Assembly: GCA_013792055.1 (NCBI GenBank) | Contig: VMSQ01000189.1 | Location: 1 to 39,471, forward strand | Reading direction: 5' to 3' | Origin: Desulfobacteraceae bacterium | GTDB lineage: Bacteria > Desulfobacterota > Desulfobacteria > Desulfobacterales > ETH-SRB1 | Length of the DNA: 39,471 nt | Part shown: positions 8,110-16,871 of the stretch, piece by piece | Position numbering within the stretch: the first letter of the stretch is position 1 | How the letters are laid out: the number at the start of each line of letters is the position of its first letter | Notes under the pieces: model-generated | Seen by the model: only the letters and a program-made list of their open reading frames with translations | What the model was told of the DNA's origin: nothing | Databases searched by the model: none | Program-made: the position numbers and the translations under genes

Positions 8110-9252
8110 TTACCAGAAACTGCGAAGCACGGCAAAAATTGAATCAAAAAGTATTATCAGAAAAATACTGCTGACAACAGCCGATGTCGCGGCGTTGCCG
8201 ACAGAATCAGCGCCACCTCTTGTCTGAAAACCTCTCAAACATCCTATCCATGCTACAATTGCTGCAAATACGAAGCTTTTACCCATGCCCCACATTACTT
8301 CAAACAGCGTAAGTGTTTTTATTGTTTGATTTATATAGGATGTTGTGCTCAGATCAAGCATAAATACTCCCACCAGGAGTCCTCCTGAAATTGCGAATAC
8401 ATCTGAAAAAAGAGTTAATAGCGGAACAACAATAATGCAGGCTATGATTCTGGGAACGGCCAGAAATATTGTTGGGTTAAATCCCATAGTAAAAAGAGCA
8501 TCAATTTCTTCTGAAATCTTCATGGAACCAATTTCTGCAGCAAAAGCAGAGCCGGATCTTCCAGCCACGACAATTGCTGTCATAATCGGTCCAAGTTCCG
8601 ATACCATAGCAATAGATACCAGCGAGGCAACATATATGTTTGCGCCGAATTGCTGCAGTTGAAGGGATGACATGAATGCCATGACAAGTCCGAGCAGAAA
8701 GCTGATGAGTGCAACTATAGGCAGGGCATCCACACCGGTTTTTTTCATATATGTTATAGTGTCATTTATACGCAGGTCTTTAGGATGAATACAGACATGG
8801 ATAAAAGACAGAATAACAGAGCCCAGAAAGGAAATGAAAAACCTTATATTGTCAGTATGTTGTATGGCTGTTTCACCAAGATCTACAAGAATATTGGGGG
8901 GCTTATATTTTTTCAGAGGTACAAAATATTCATGAGATTCAAAATTAACTAATGAAAGAATTTCTTTTATATTGTCTTTGACATTAACAACATTAAACTT
9001 TGCCTTTTGTTCGGCCACGAGGTGTTTTATCTCAAGAAGAACAAGCGCTCCAAAATCATCAAGATAATCAACTTCGCCAAGGTCTATTACCAGTGAAGAA
9101 AGGGAATTGCCCTTTATGGCAGGAGTAAGTTTTTTAAGAATGTGGGCCGAGTTTTTAATATCAATTTTACCTTTTAAGAGGATTGAAATTTTTCCTTTTT
9201 CTTTTTCAGAAATTTCATAAAAGCGGGATGATAATTGCTCTGATTTCATCAT
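8110..9252 (-). CDS. mlaE: MlaE-like ABC permease with N-terminal STAS domain
   Basis: A 380-residue fusion. Residues 1 to about 105 are a STAS (anti-sigma-antagonist-like) domain with the pattern SLVIDLGEVDYLDDFGALVLLEI, equivalent to the separate MlaB of E. coli. Residues from about 140 to 380 are an MlaE permease with several membrane helices and the conserved MVSELGPIMTAIVVAGRSGSAFAAEIGSM core. It forms the inner-membrane part of the phospholipid transporter with MlaF and MlaD. It is the first gene of the operon, starting with tandem ATG codons at 9252 and 9249; an AGGAG is present but about 18 bases upstream, further than usual. No mlaC (periplasmic carrier) is present; the lipoprotein at the operon end may replace the shuttle. 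Confidence 0.93.
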   Translation of the reverse strand: MMKSEQLSSRFYEISEKEKGKISILLKGKIDIKNSAHILKKLTPAIKGNSLSSLVIDLGEVDYLDDFGALVLLEIKHLVAEQKAKFNVVNVKDNIKEILSLVNFESHEYFVPLKKYKPPNILVDLGETAIQHTDNIRFFISFLGSVILSFIHVCIHPKDLRINDTITYMKKTGVDALPIVALISFLLGLVMAFMSSLQLQQFGANIYVASLVSIAMVSELGPIMTAIVVAGRSGSAFAAEIGSMKISEEIDALFTMGFNPTIFLAVPRIIACIIVVPLLTLFSDVFAISGGLLVGVFMLDLSTTSYINQTIKTLTLFEVMWGMGKSFVFAAIVAWIGCLRGFQTRGGADSVGNAATSAVVSSIFLIILFDSIFAVLRSFW

Positions 9253-9307
9253 ATCTTTAATATTGACAAACTCCTAAAAAGTCACGGATTTAACTTTAGA
9301 TGGCTAA

Positions 9308-9416
9308 GTAAAAAGGTTCATATACAAGGCGTAGGAGTTTTTCAGGGCCGAAGGCATACATATAGTATGTCGAGGGTCTGAAAAAATACTACAACGCAGT
9401 AGATGGGACTTTTTAC
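9308..9416. repeat. 109-bp imperfect palindrome (REP/MITE-like)
   Basis: The sequence from GTAAAAAG at 9308 to CTTTTTAC at 9416 is an interrupted inverted repeat centred near 9362 on CATACATATAGTATG. Both halves share GTAAAAAG, CAT-x-TAC, GCGT, AG-x-TTTTTCAG and CATACTA-like blocks in matching order. Transcribed from either strand it would form a long hairpin. It lies upstream of the mlaE operon and downstream of the small four-cysteine gene. It does not encode a protein and looks like a dispersed palindromic element of the host genome. Confidence 0.75.
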
Positions 9417-9424
9417 GACGCCAT

Positions 9425-9604
9425 TCAAATGCTTCTTGAGCAAGACCTTGCTTCAGATAAAATTGTTTGTATCTTATCCAGGGCACTGCAATCGTCAGCG
9501 CATTCAGGGAAACTTTTCCTTCTGTTACACTCTTTACACGGGCTTTTTATTAAATAACCGACTTCAAAGTCGAACTTGTATATGTAGACAGTTTTGTTAG
9601 CCAT
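9425..9604 (-). CDS. Small four-cysteine (probable zinc-binding) protein
   Basis: A 59-residue protein from the ATG at 9604: an MANKTVYIYKFDFEVGYLIK beta-rich start, then SPCKEC, FPECADDC and a short helix ending LDKIQTILSEA. The CxxC-x9-CxxxC arrangement suggests a small metal-binding module. The frame continues nine codons upstream to 9631, into a motif shared with the palindrome at 36.5 kb, so the shorter start is preferred. I do not assign a function; similar small proteins with an SPC-x2-C and FP-x-C-x3-C spacing are, as far as I recall, scattered singly in deltaproteobacterial genomes. Palindromic elements lie on both sides. Confidence 0.55.
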   Translation of the reverse strand: MANKTVYIYKFDFEVGYLIKSPCKECNRRKSFPECADDCSALDKIQTILSEARSCSRSI

Positions 9605-9620
9605 GTTCCATCTAATTCCC

Positions 9621-9638
9621 AAATCGCTCAATTTAGGT
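9621..9638. repeat. Solo copy of the terminal motif of the 36.5-kb palindrome
   Basis: The 18 bases AAATCGCTCAATTTAGGT are the exact reverse complement of the left arm of the element at 36529-36689 and differ by one base from its right arm. Here only one arm is found; no matching second arm was seen nearby. It lies just upstream of the small four-cysteine gene, overlapping its possible longer N-terminus. Confidence 0.7.
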
Positions 9639-9786
9639 TTAATTCCCGAGCATGTTTTGGCCAGAGGTAAAATTGTAATATTATGATGTATTTATCATAA
9701 CATTTTAATTATAAAAAGGTAAAGCCATAATTGTTGTCATAATTGAAAATTTACAAAACAGGTGATCTTTTCCAGCTAACCCCTGA

Positions 9787-11619
9787 CTACTGCCCACTGT
9801 TAGCGGCAACTCTAAATTTTTTCAGTTGATTTTCGTAATATGAACGTTCTTTTTTAGCTATTCTAAGCGCATATAATTCAGCAGATACGGCTTCTTCCAG
9901 CAGGCCGTTTATATAGTAACATTCAGCAAGAGTGTCCAATATGTGTGGAGATTTTTCAAGATCCGCAGCATTCAAGGCAAGATGCAAGGCGCGTTCAGGG
10001 TTGCGCAGGCTTTTATCATCACATGCAGCATAAAGCCATGCAAGATTGTTTAAAACATGCTGGTTGTCCGGTTTAAGACCTATTGATTTTTCGTATGCTT
10101 TGATTGTTTCCGTATAATTATTGAGATTGTAATAAAGATCTCCCAGATTGCTGTAAAGGTACGGATTATCCGGTGTCTTGTTAATCTCTCTTAATAGTAT
10201 TTTTTCGATGAAATGATTGCTCAACCTCCTTCCGGTTTCACCATAATTTAAGTTATATCCAATACCTCCTATTATAACTATTGCTGCAAGATATGCGGCA
10301 ATACTTTTTTTTATTTTTCGGTCCTGTCTGGTTATATGGGTTTTGTCTTCTTCACATAAATTGAGATATTCAATTCGTTCTTTAATGCTGAAATGATGCC
10401 AGTTCGGCATGTCCGGTGACTGTCCGGTCGTTGCTACTATCTTTTTGAATGTAGATATCAGCGGTTTTGCGCTGGGGAAGAGAGCATATACATATGTGTC
10501 TGCCTGACGTTCAAAGTTGCGCATAAAATATCCGAAGACATAGCGGAAGTAGATAAAAAACATAATGATTATAATCAGGCTGAAAATGGCCGAGATTATT
10601 GTATCGTAGTTAATACCCGAACTGCTTATTAATCTGTATATTGGATCAGTATAGATAATGAAATAGATGAGAAGATCAAAGGTGGTATACGAAAGAAATA
10701 TGTATCCAATAAAAAATACCAGATAAAAATGTAGATGTTTTCTTTTGATATGGCCTATTTCATGCGCAATTACGGCATCCATTTCTTCCGGATCAAGGTA
10801 TTGAAGCAGGGCTTCTGTAATAAGAATATATCGAGATTTTTTAATTAGGCCCATGATACCTGCTGTAATCATTCTGCCGCCGAATATGGGCCAGTAAAGT
10901 ATATTGGCGTATTCTAATCCGGCCCTCCTGCAAAGTTTTTCGATTCTGCTTCTCAAATAACCTGATTCAAGTGGTTTGCATCTCCAAAACTTTTGAATCA
11001 TTACCGGGCCGATTATTACAACTGCGGAAAGAAAGACTATAAAATAGACCACCTGTCCTTCTGGAGTGGAAATAAAATGCTTTGGCGGTTCAAATGGAAG
11101 CGCATTGATAATGTCGGCAATTCCTGACAGCAGAAGCCATGGGAAAAGGACGGGGATGGAGAATGAAATATTAGACAAAACATAAGAACGCCTTGACAGG
11201 TCGGTCGTGTAAAGCCTTTTATATGGCCCGTAGGCATAAGTCCAGATAATAGCAAGATAAAACACAAAAAGACCAATAAAAACTAATGCCTGTAAGGTTG
11301 GAATAAGATTAAATAAAGGTATGTTTTCAAAAAATGAAGTAAGATTCAGTCCATAAATATCTATGGCAAAAAGGACTATTGCCATAACAGACTGCTGACT
11401 TATTATTGCATTTATTCTATGGTCAATACGTAAAACATTGTCTTTTGGGATTCGTTTTTCAAGTATATGAAACTGCATACGGGTAAAATATGCAAAGACA
11501 ATAATTAAGCCAAGAAACAGCAAAGAAGTTTCAAGGGGAGAGAAGTTCGGTTCTTCAGGGGGCTGGTATGTGGTATATATTAAAAGAACTATTATAAAAT
11601 GTATGAAATTAGCAAACAC
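9787..11619 (-). CDS. Multi-spanning M48 family metallopeptidase with C-terminal TPR repeats
   Basis: A 610-residue membrane peptidase. Several hydrophobic helices (for example 5-15, 32-46, 78-96, 110-128, 150-172, 190-207) precede the zinc site HEIGH (H286, E287, H290); the third ligand is probably E370 in NFERQAD. More helices surround 297-325 and 341-364. After another membrane segment near 450, residues from about 495 on carry TPR-like repeats (YSNLGDLYYNLNNYTETIKA, VLNNLAWLYAACDD, ILDTLAECYYINGLLEEA). This is the HtpX/Ste24-like architecture with an added TPR tail, suggesting envelope protein quality control with a protein-binding module. It begins at a GTG with a good GGGGAG site eleven bases upstream. 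It is monocistronic. Confidence 0.9.
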   Translation of the reverse strand: MFANFIHFIIVLLIYTTYQPPEEPNFSPLETSLLFLGLIIVFAYFTRMQFHILEKRIPKDNVLRIDHRINAIISQQSVMAIVLFAIDIYGLNLTSFFENIPLFNLIPTLQALVFIGLFVFYLAIIWTYAYGPYKRLYTTDLSRRSYVLSNISFSIPVLFPWLLLSGIADIINALPFEPPKHFISTPEGQVVYFIVFLSAVVIIGPVMIQKFWRCKPLESGYLRSRIEKLCRRAGLEYANILYWPIFGGRMITAGIMGLIKKSRYILITEALLQYLDPEEMDAVIAHEIGHIKRKHLHFYLVFFIGYIFLSYTTFDLLIYFIIYTDPIYRLISSSGINYDTIISAIFSLIIIIMFFIYFRYVFGYFMRNFERQADTYVYALFPSAKPLISTFKKIVATTGQSPDMPNWHHFSIKERIEYLNLCEEDKTHITRQDRKIKKSIAAYLAAIVIIGGIGYNLNYGETGRRLSNHFIEKILLREINKTPDNPYLYSNLGDLYYNLNNYTETIKAYEKSIGLKPDNQHVLNNLAWLYAACDDKSLRNPERALHLALNAADLEKSPHILDTLAECYYINGLLEEAVSAELYALRIAKKERSYYENQLKKFRVAANSGQ

Positions 11620-11822
11620 TGGTTATTTTGCTCCCCTTTGTCGGACGTTTTGAGCGATTCCCAACATCCTGAGTATTTGTCAAACTTTTTATTATGCTTT
11701 GTCAATAGCATTTCAAGATGTCCGGTTTTCATAGCAAATGAATTATCCGGTTTGTGATTGCTTAACGGAAGGCCAGGGTGTTTTGCCATGCCCTTCCTTG
11801 TCCTGTCCGTATGGTATTTTAC

Positions 11823-11863
11823 AAGGAGATACCTCGCGAGAGGATTGAAGGACTGAGTTCTTA
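11823..11863 (+). repeat. 41-bp block, copy A (partner at 38725-38765)
   Basis: This block matches 38725-38765 in the same orientation at 34 of 41 positions by hand alignment. It starts AAGGAGATAC and includes GAGAGGATTGAA and GTTCTTA. The GGATTGAA core resembles the 3' end common to many CRISPR repeats, although no array is present here. It lies in a gene-poor gap just before the trehalose/glucan island. Confidence 0.65.
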
Positions 11864-12418
11864 TTTAGACCTATCAGCTTACCTTCAGCGTTGTACCTGC
11901 CAAGTGCCCGTTTTTTTCCATATAATAGAATAAGTACTATCTAAATGCTCATATACATCAACTTTGCACCTGGCAAAGGAAATACGATAAGGAGATTGCT
12001 CAATCTGGAGCACCAGTCCATTTACTCTTACTGTATTATCAGCATATACAGAGCGCTCTTTATGAATAATAGAAAAATAAGATCCAGATCCGCATCTCCA
12101 AAGCCGACAAAAGCACTACCGCTTTCGGCGGCTTCTACCGAAAAACGACTGTTCATTGCCGCTCTGTAATCGGTTCTAAACTTGGCATGGGTGTAGTGTC
12201 TTAAATCGATTTTTTCTTTCTATCTCCTTGTTTTCAAAGAACTTATTTTTCAAACTGTCGAAAATCAGTTTGACATTCGCGCACATATAACCTATTGTTA
12301 TGTAAATGAATAAGTGGCCCATAGCTATCCATTATATAAAGGCATGGCGAAGTGTAGTTCTCGTATAATTTAAGCTCAAAAATCCGGTTCCGACAGAAAT
12401 AGGCTATAAAAATAATTA
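11864..12418. other. Gene-poor intergenic region before the trehalose island
   Basis: No gene is recognised in this stretch (the gap as a whole runs from 11620 to 12418). The section before the 41-bp block contains a GGAAGG/CCTTCC hairpin at 11767-11797. On the minus strand 12219-12028 is a 63-codon stop-to-stop reading frame with a coding-like run (LRHYTHAKFRTDYRAAMNS) that I cannot assign; it may be the relic of a larger gene. The remainder is AT-rich and shows no convincing promoter or RNA structure. Confidence 0.5.
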
Positions 12419-12670
12419 ATGGTACTCGTCGTTGGAGAAATGCTTTTTGATATCTTTCTTGAATACCGCCGTTTGGGCGGGGCACCATTTAACTTTGCTT
12501 ATTACCTGAAAAAGCTGGGAAGATATACGCGATTTATATCACGCATCGGCAGAAATGAACCGGGCAGGGAAATTTCAGATTATATTTGCTCCATTGAAGG
12601 AGCTGTCCCCGTTGATGACGACATCTACAAAAACAATTTAACCATGGAGGGCGGTTTGGATGCAGTCTAA
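12419..12670 (+). pseudogene. N-terminal remnant of a PfkB-family sugar kinase (fructokinase-like)
   Basis: The 83 codons encode LVVGEMLFDIF, then LGGAPFNFAYYLKKLG, FISRIGRNEPGREI: the substrate-binding N-terminus of ribokinase/fructokinase-type PfkB kinases (normally about 300 aa). After about residue 54 the similarity fades and the frame stops at 12670. The ATP-binding half with its DTxGAGD motif is absent downstream, where the HAD/OtsB gene begins 63 bp later. It also lacks the usual longer lead before the first GE-x-L-x-D motif and has no clear ribosome binding site. I therefore read it as a truncated gene, probably a leftover of sugar catabolism trimmed when the island was assembled. Confidence 0.72.
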
Positions 12671-12733
12671 AGGCCTTTAATTACAGTTGCCTTGCCCCAT
12701 CAATTGCAATCAGTTTGAGACGGAGGGGTCGAT

Positions 12734-14335
12734 ATGTTCAGAAAAAAAAAGCCGGGTTTTATTATCTCGAAATCATCATTTGACGCAGTCCTTTTTGACC
12801 TGGACGGCGTCGTCACCAAAACCGCTAAGGTTCATGCGGCATCCTGGAAGAAGCTGTTTGATGAATACCTTAAGAAAAGCGCGGCGCTCCAAGGCGGATC
12901 CTTTAAACCGTTTGACAGTAAGAACGATTACCGAAAATATGTGGACGGCAGACCGCGTTACGAAGGGATCAAGAACTTTCTCGCCTCCAGAGGGATAGCG
13001 CTTCCTTACGGCACACCGGATGATCCCTCCGATAAAGAGACTATTTGCGGGCTTGGCAATCGAAAGAACATCTTCCTGCATGAATATTTGGAAAAAAACG
13101 GTGTGGAGACTTATGAGCTTTCAATTAAGCTTATTTACAAGTTAAAAGCAGCGGGAATCAAAACAGCGATTGTATCTTCAAGCAAAAACTGTGCTGTAGT
13201 CTTGAAGGCAGCAAAGATTTATGATCTGTTTGATGTCAAGGTGGATGGTGTGGATTCGCTCAATCTGAACTTGAAGGGAAAACCTGCGCCGGATATTTTC
13301 CTCGAAGCCGCACAACGGCTGGGCGTTACCCCCGCACGCGCCATCGTTGTTGAAGATGCCATCGCCGGTGTGCAAGCAGGCAGGCAGGGAAATTTCGGTT
13401 GCGTTATCGGAGTGGATCGAATCGGTCAGTCCGCATCACTTAAAGCGAGTGGGGCCGAAATTGTGGTCGGCAATCTCTCGCAGATTTCAGTGGACAATCG
13501 TTTAAACGAGCGTAAAGAAAGCGGGGGAATTTTGCCTTCCGCTCTGGAAGCCATGGATGAAATCAGGCAATTGATGGCCGGCAAGCCCATATTCGTTTTT
13601 CTGGACTATGACGGCACCTTGACGCCGATTGTGGAACGTCCCGAACTGGCGGTTTTGTCTGATGATGCCCGCGAAACGGTAAGCGCTCTTGCAGCTTACT
13701 GCCAGGTAGCAGTGATAAGCGGAAGAGACCTGCAGGATGTGCAGAATCTGGTGGGAATTGACAATATATTCTATGCAGGCAGTCATGGCTTCGACATTGC
13801 GGGTCCGCGAGGACAACATATAAAATCTCAGCAGGGTCTCGATTTTCTGCCGGTGCTCAGCATCGCTGAACAGGCCCTCAGGAATCGGTTGCACGCCATC
13901 GCCGGCGTCCTTGTTGAACGCAAGAAATTTTCCATCGCTGTTCATTACCGCCGGGTAGCTGAGCAAGAAGCGGAAGCAGTCGAGACCGCTGTCGATCAGG
14001 TGCTGGCAGATCACAATCGGCTGCGCAAAGGGCACGGAAAGAAAGTCTATGAGCTTCAGCCTAAAATCGATTGGCACAAAGGCAAAGCCTTGCTCTGGCT
14101 GCTTGAACATCTGGGGTTGAGGCAGCCGGATGTGCTGCCCTTATATATCGGTGATGATACCACGGATGAAGATGCCTTCAACGTGCTCATAGACTGGGGC
14201 GTCGGAATCCTCGTGAGGCACGCCGGCGCCACGGATAATCTACCGCTTACGGCGGCCCGATATGTCCTGGAAGATCCCGGCGAAGTCATGGACTTTCTTA
14301 GATCGCTTATTTCGATACTTAAAGGAGGGACCTGA
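12734..14335 (+). CDS. otsB: Fusion of beta-phosphoglucomutase-like HAD domain and trehalose-6-phosphate phosphatase
   Basis: A 533-residue two-domain HAD protein. Domain 1 (about 14-255) is a beta-phosphoglucomutase-like HAD-IA fold: motif I FDLDGVVT with D22 and D24, motif II VSSSKN, the KGKPAPDIF lysine and [12 protein letters not shown]. Domain 2 (about 278-530) is trehalose-6-phosphate phosphatase: [11 protein letters not shown] with D291 and D293, [10 protein letters not shown], and [11 protein letters not shown] with D474 and D475. Domain 2 releases trehalose from trehalose-6-phosphate; domain 1 would convert beta-glucose-1-phosphate to glucose-6-phosphate. A strong GGAGGGG site precedes the ATG. 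The stop overlaps the start of the GH65 phosphorylase gene (TGATG), whose product beta-glucose-1-phosphate is the expected substrate of domain 1. Confidence 0.92.
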   Translation: MFRKKKPGFIISKSSFDAVLFDLDGVVTKTAKVHAASWKKLFDEYLKKSAALQGGSFKPFDSKNDYRKYVDGRPRYEGIKNFLASRGIALPYGTPDDPSDKETICGLGNRKNIFLHEYLEKNGVETYELSIKLIYKLKAAGIKTAIVSSSKNCAVVLKAAKIYDLFDVKVDGVDSLNLNLKGKPAPDIFLEAAQRLGVTPARAIVVEDAIAGVQAGRQGNFGCVIGVDRIGQSASLKASGAEIVVGNLSQISVDNRLNERKESGGILPSALEAMDEIRQLMAGKPIFVFLDYDGTLTPIVERPELAVLSDDARETVSALAAYCQVAVISGRDLQDVQNLVGIDNIFYAGSHGFDIAGPRGQHIKSQQGLDFLPVLSIAEQALRNRLHAIAGVLVERKKFSIAVHYRRVAEQEAEAVETAVDQVLADHNRLRKGHGKKVYELQPKIDWHKGKALLWLLEHLGLRQPDVLPLYIGDDTTDEDAFNVLIDWGVGILVRHAGATDNLPLTAARYVLEDPGEVMDFLRSLISILKGGT

Positions 14336-16785
14336 TGAACGATTGGATATTCATTTATGACGGGTTCGACCCTGAAAAGGAAAGCCTGCGGGAGGCTTTG
14401 TGCACCCTTGGCAACGGCTACTTTGCCACCAGGGGCGCCGGGTCGGAAGCGCAAGCCGATGCGATCCACTACCCCGGAACCTACCTTGCCGGCGGCTATA
14501 ACCGGCTTTCCACTGAAATCGCCGGACGGGTGATTGAAAATGAAGACCTTGTAAACTTGCCCAACTGGCTGCCGCTTAATTTCCGCATAGACGACGGAAG
14601 CTGGTTTAGCCTGATGACGGTTGAAATTCTCTCCTATCGCCAGGAGCTGGATATACGAAAAGGCGTATTATCGCGCACAATCCGTTTCCGTGACAGGCAG
14701 GGAAGAGAAACCAGCATGACCTGCCGACGTCTGGTCCATATGGGTAACCCGCACCTTGCCGCGCAGGAGATCGTTTTGACCGCTGAAAACTGGTCGGGAG
14801 CAGTGACGATCCGATCCGCCTTGGACGGTCGCGTAGTCAATGCCGGTGTAAAACGTTATCAAAGTCTGAACAACCGGCATCTGGAACCCCTGAATGCAGG
14901 TTCGTTTAACAGCGACGTCATCTATCTGGAAGTTCGAACCAATCAGTCCAAGCTTCATTTGGTTCAGGCCGCAAGAACTCGCGTTCTCAAGAAAAAAGAT
15001 CCCCTCTTACTCGAGCGCCGTGTTATTGAAGAGCCCGGCTATATCGCCCAGGAACTCACCGTAGATGTTACAAAAGGCGAAATAATCGCTTTGGAAAAAG
15101 TGGTTTCACTCTTCACGTCCAGGGATCGGGGAATTTCCGAGTGGAATTTGGAAGCCGGAAAAGCAGTCGAAAGCGCCGGCTCCTTCAATGCCCTTTTAAA
15201 AACCCACTCCCTGGCCTGGGAACAACTGTGGCGCCGTTTTGAAATCGAGTTCCGGAAGCCGAAAAGTCAAAGAACCCGAGTGTACGACTCAAGATCCATA
15301 CCGCGCGATCCAGGTGCCGGCGGCAACGCCGGTCTGGTTTTGCACCTGTATATGTTCCATGTTTTACAGACAACATCGATGCATACCATAGATCTTGACG
15401 TCGGCGTGCCCTCGCGGGGCTGGCATGGTGAAGCCTATCGGGGACATATTTTCTGGGACGAGCTGTATATTTTTCCTTTCTTTAATTTCCGTGTTCCCGA
15501 AATCACGCGGGCACTGCTGATGTACCGTTATCGACGTCTGGGTGAGGCCCGCGCCGCCGCCAAAAAGGAGGGCTGGCGAGGTGCGATCTATCCGTGGCAA
15601 AGCGCAAGCAACGGGCGAGAGGAAACCCAGCGGATTCATCTCAATCCGCAGTCGGGACGCTGGCTTCCGGACAATTCACATCTGCAACGCCATGTAAACG
15701 CTGCGATCGCCTATAACATCTGGCAGTACTTCCAGGTTACGGGAGACATGGAATTTCTGTCGTTCTATGGGGCGGAAATGTTCTTGGAGATTGCCCGCTT
15801 CTGGGAAAGCATCTCGACTTACAATCCTGATCTTGACCGGTATGAGATCCTGGGTGTCATGGGCCCGGACGAATATCATGACCGCTATCCCGGTGCAGAA
15901 AAACCGGGCCTGAACAATAATGCCTACACCAATATAATGGCAGTCTGGATATTGAGTCGTGCGCTTGAACTTTTTGACCTCCTGGCGGAAGTTGAATCCA
16001 GGGATCTGTGCGAGCGATTGGGGGTGCTCGATGAAGAGAAAACGCGCTGGCGTGACATCAGCCGAAAGATGCGCATCGTGTTTCACGATGACGGCATCAT
16101 CAGCCAATTTGAAGGCTATGACCGTTTGGAGGAGTTCGATTGGAAGGGTTACCGAAAAAAATATAAGGATATTCAGCGCTTGGACCGGATCCTGGAGGCG
16201 GAAGGCGACACTCCCAATCGGTACAAAGCGTCCAAACAGGCCGATGTTCTCATGCTTTTTTATCTGTTTTCATCAGAGGAGATCAGCGGGCTTTTTCAAC
16301 AGCTTGGTTACCCGTTCGAATATGAGACCATCCCCAGAAACATTGACTATTATCTCAAGCGAACCTCGCATGGGTCGACTTTGAGCCATGTGGTGCACTC
16401 GTGGGTACTGGCACGTTCTGACAGGGTGCGCTCCTGGAAACAGTTCATCATGACCCTTCAAAGTGACGTGTCGGATATTCAGGGGGGGACAACCCCGGAA
16501 GGCATTCACCTCGGCGCCATGGCCGGCGTTGTGGATATCCTTCAAGAGGGCTACACGGGCTTAGAGGCCCGTGGTCAGGTCTTGTGGCTTAACCCGGTTC
16601 TGCCCAAGGAACTCAGAAGACTTCGCATGCACATGCGTTATCGCGGGCATTCCCTTTCGGTTGAAGTAACCCCCCAAAGGATCAAGGTGCATGCATTTCC
16701 TTGCGCTTCCGGGCCGATACAGGTCGGGTGCAAAGGCAAGCTTTTCAACTTGAAAACGGGTGATACCATAGAAATCCCCTTGTGA
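14335..16785 (+). CDS. Glycoside hydrolase family 65 disaccharide phosphorylase (trehalose/maltose/kojibiose type)
   Basis: An 816-residue GH65 protein. The N-terminal beta-sandwich begins with [19 protein letters not shown]. The (alpha/alpha)6 catalytic domain carries [37 protein letters not shown] and MGPDEYHD, with the predicted general acid E513. [14 protein letters not shown] is the likely phosphate-binding loop. GH65 phosphorylases split an alpha-glucosidic disaccharide with phosphate, releasing beta-glucose-1-phosphate. The overlap with the HAD/OtsB fusion makes trehalose the most attractive substrate, but maltose or kojibiose cannot be excluded from sequence alone. It ends 86 bp before the convergent MscS gene. 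Confidence 0.92.
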   Translation: MNDWIFIYDGFDPEKESLREALCTLGNGYFATRGAGSEAQADAIHYPGTYLAGGYNRLSTEIAGRVIENEDLVNLPNWLPLNFRIDDGSWFSLMTVEILSYRQELDIRKGVLSRTIRFRDRQGRETSMTCRRLVHMGNPHLAAQEIVLTAENWSGAVTIRSALDGRVVNAGVKRYQSLNNRHLEPLNAGSFNSDVIYLEVRTNQSKLHLVQAARTRVLKKKDPLLLERRVIEEPGYIAQELTVDVTKGEIIALEKVVSLFTSRDRGISEWNLEAGKAVESAGSFNALLKTHSLAWEQLWRRFEIEFRKPKSQRTRVYDSRSIPRDPGAGGNAGLVLHLYMFHVLQTTSMHTIDLDVGVPSRGWHGEAYRGHIFWDELYIFPFFNFRVPEITRALLMYRYRRLGEARAAAKKEGWRGAIYPWQSASNGREETQRIHLNPQSGRWLPDNSHLQRHVNAAIAYNIWQYFQVTGDMEFLSFYGAEMFLEIARFWESISTYNPDLDRYEILGVMGPDEYHDRYPGAEKPGLNNNAYTNIMAVWILSRALELFDLLAEVESRDLCERLGVLDEEKTRWRDISRKMRIVFHDDGIISQFEGYDRLEEFDWKGYRKKYKDIQRLDRILEAEGDTPNRYKASKQADVLMLFYLFSSEEISGLFQQLGYPFEYETIPRNIDYYLKRTSHGSTLSHVVHSWVLARSDRVRSWKQFIMTLQSDVSDIQGGTTPEGIHLGAMAGVVDILQEGYTGLEARGQVLWLNPVLPKELRRLRMHMRYRGHSLSVEVTPQRIKVHAFPCASGPIQVGCKGKLFNLKTGDTIEIPL

Positions 16786-16871
16786 AGTGAAGAACAAACG
16801 CCAAGCGGCAGCGGCCTCCTGTTAAGGGCTTTCCCAAGAGGCGAAACGGATACCATCGCGCGATGTCGCCA

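Noticed and set aside
9673..9705. TTATGAT/ATCATAA hairpin after the M48 gene as a terminator
   Set aside because: The stem is only A-T rich with one G-C pair and no proper U-tract follows, so termination is not supported.
11592..11789. 65-codon minus-strand frame upstream of the M48 gene
   Set aside because: It overlaps the ribosome binding site and start of the peptidase gene, has no recognisable similarity, and shows no site of its own.
16786..16871. Possible bidirectional terminator between the convergent GH65 and MscS genes
   Set aside because: No stem of adequate length followed by a T-run could be found on either strand.
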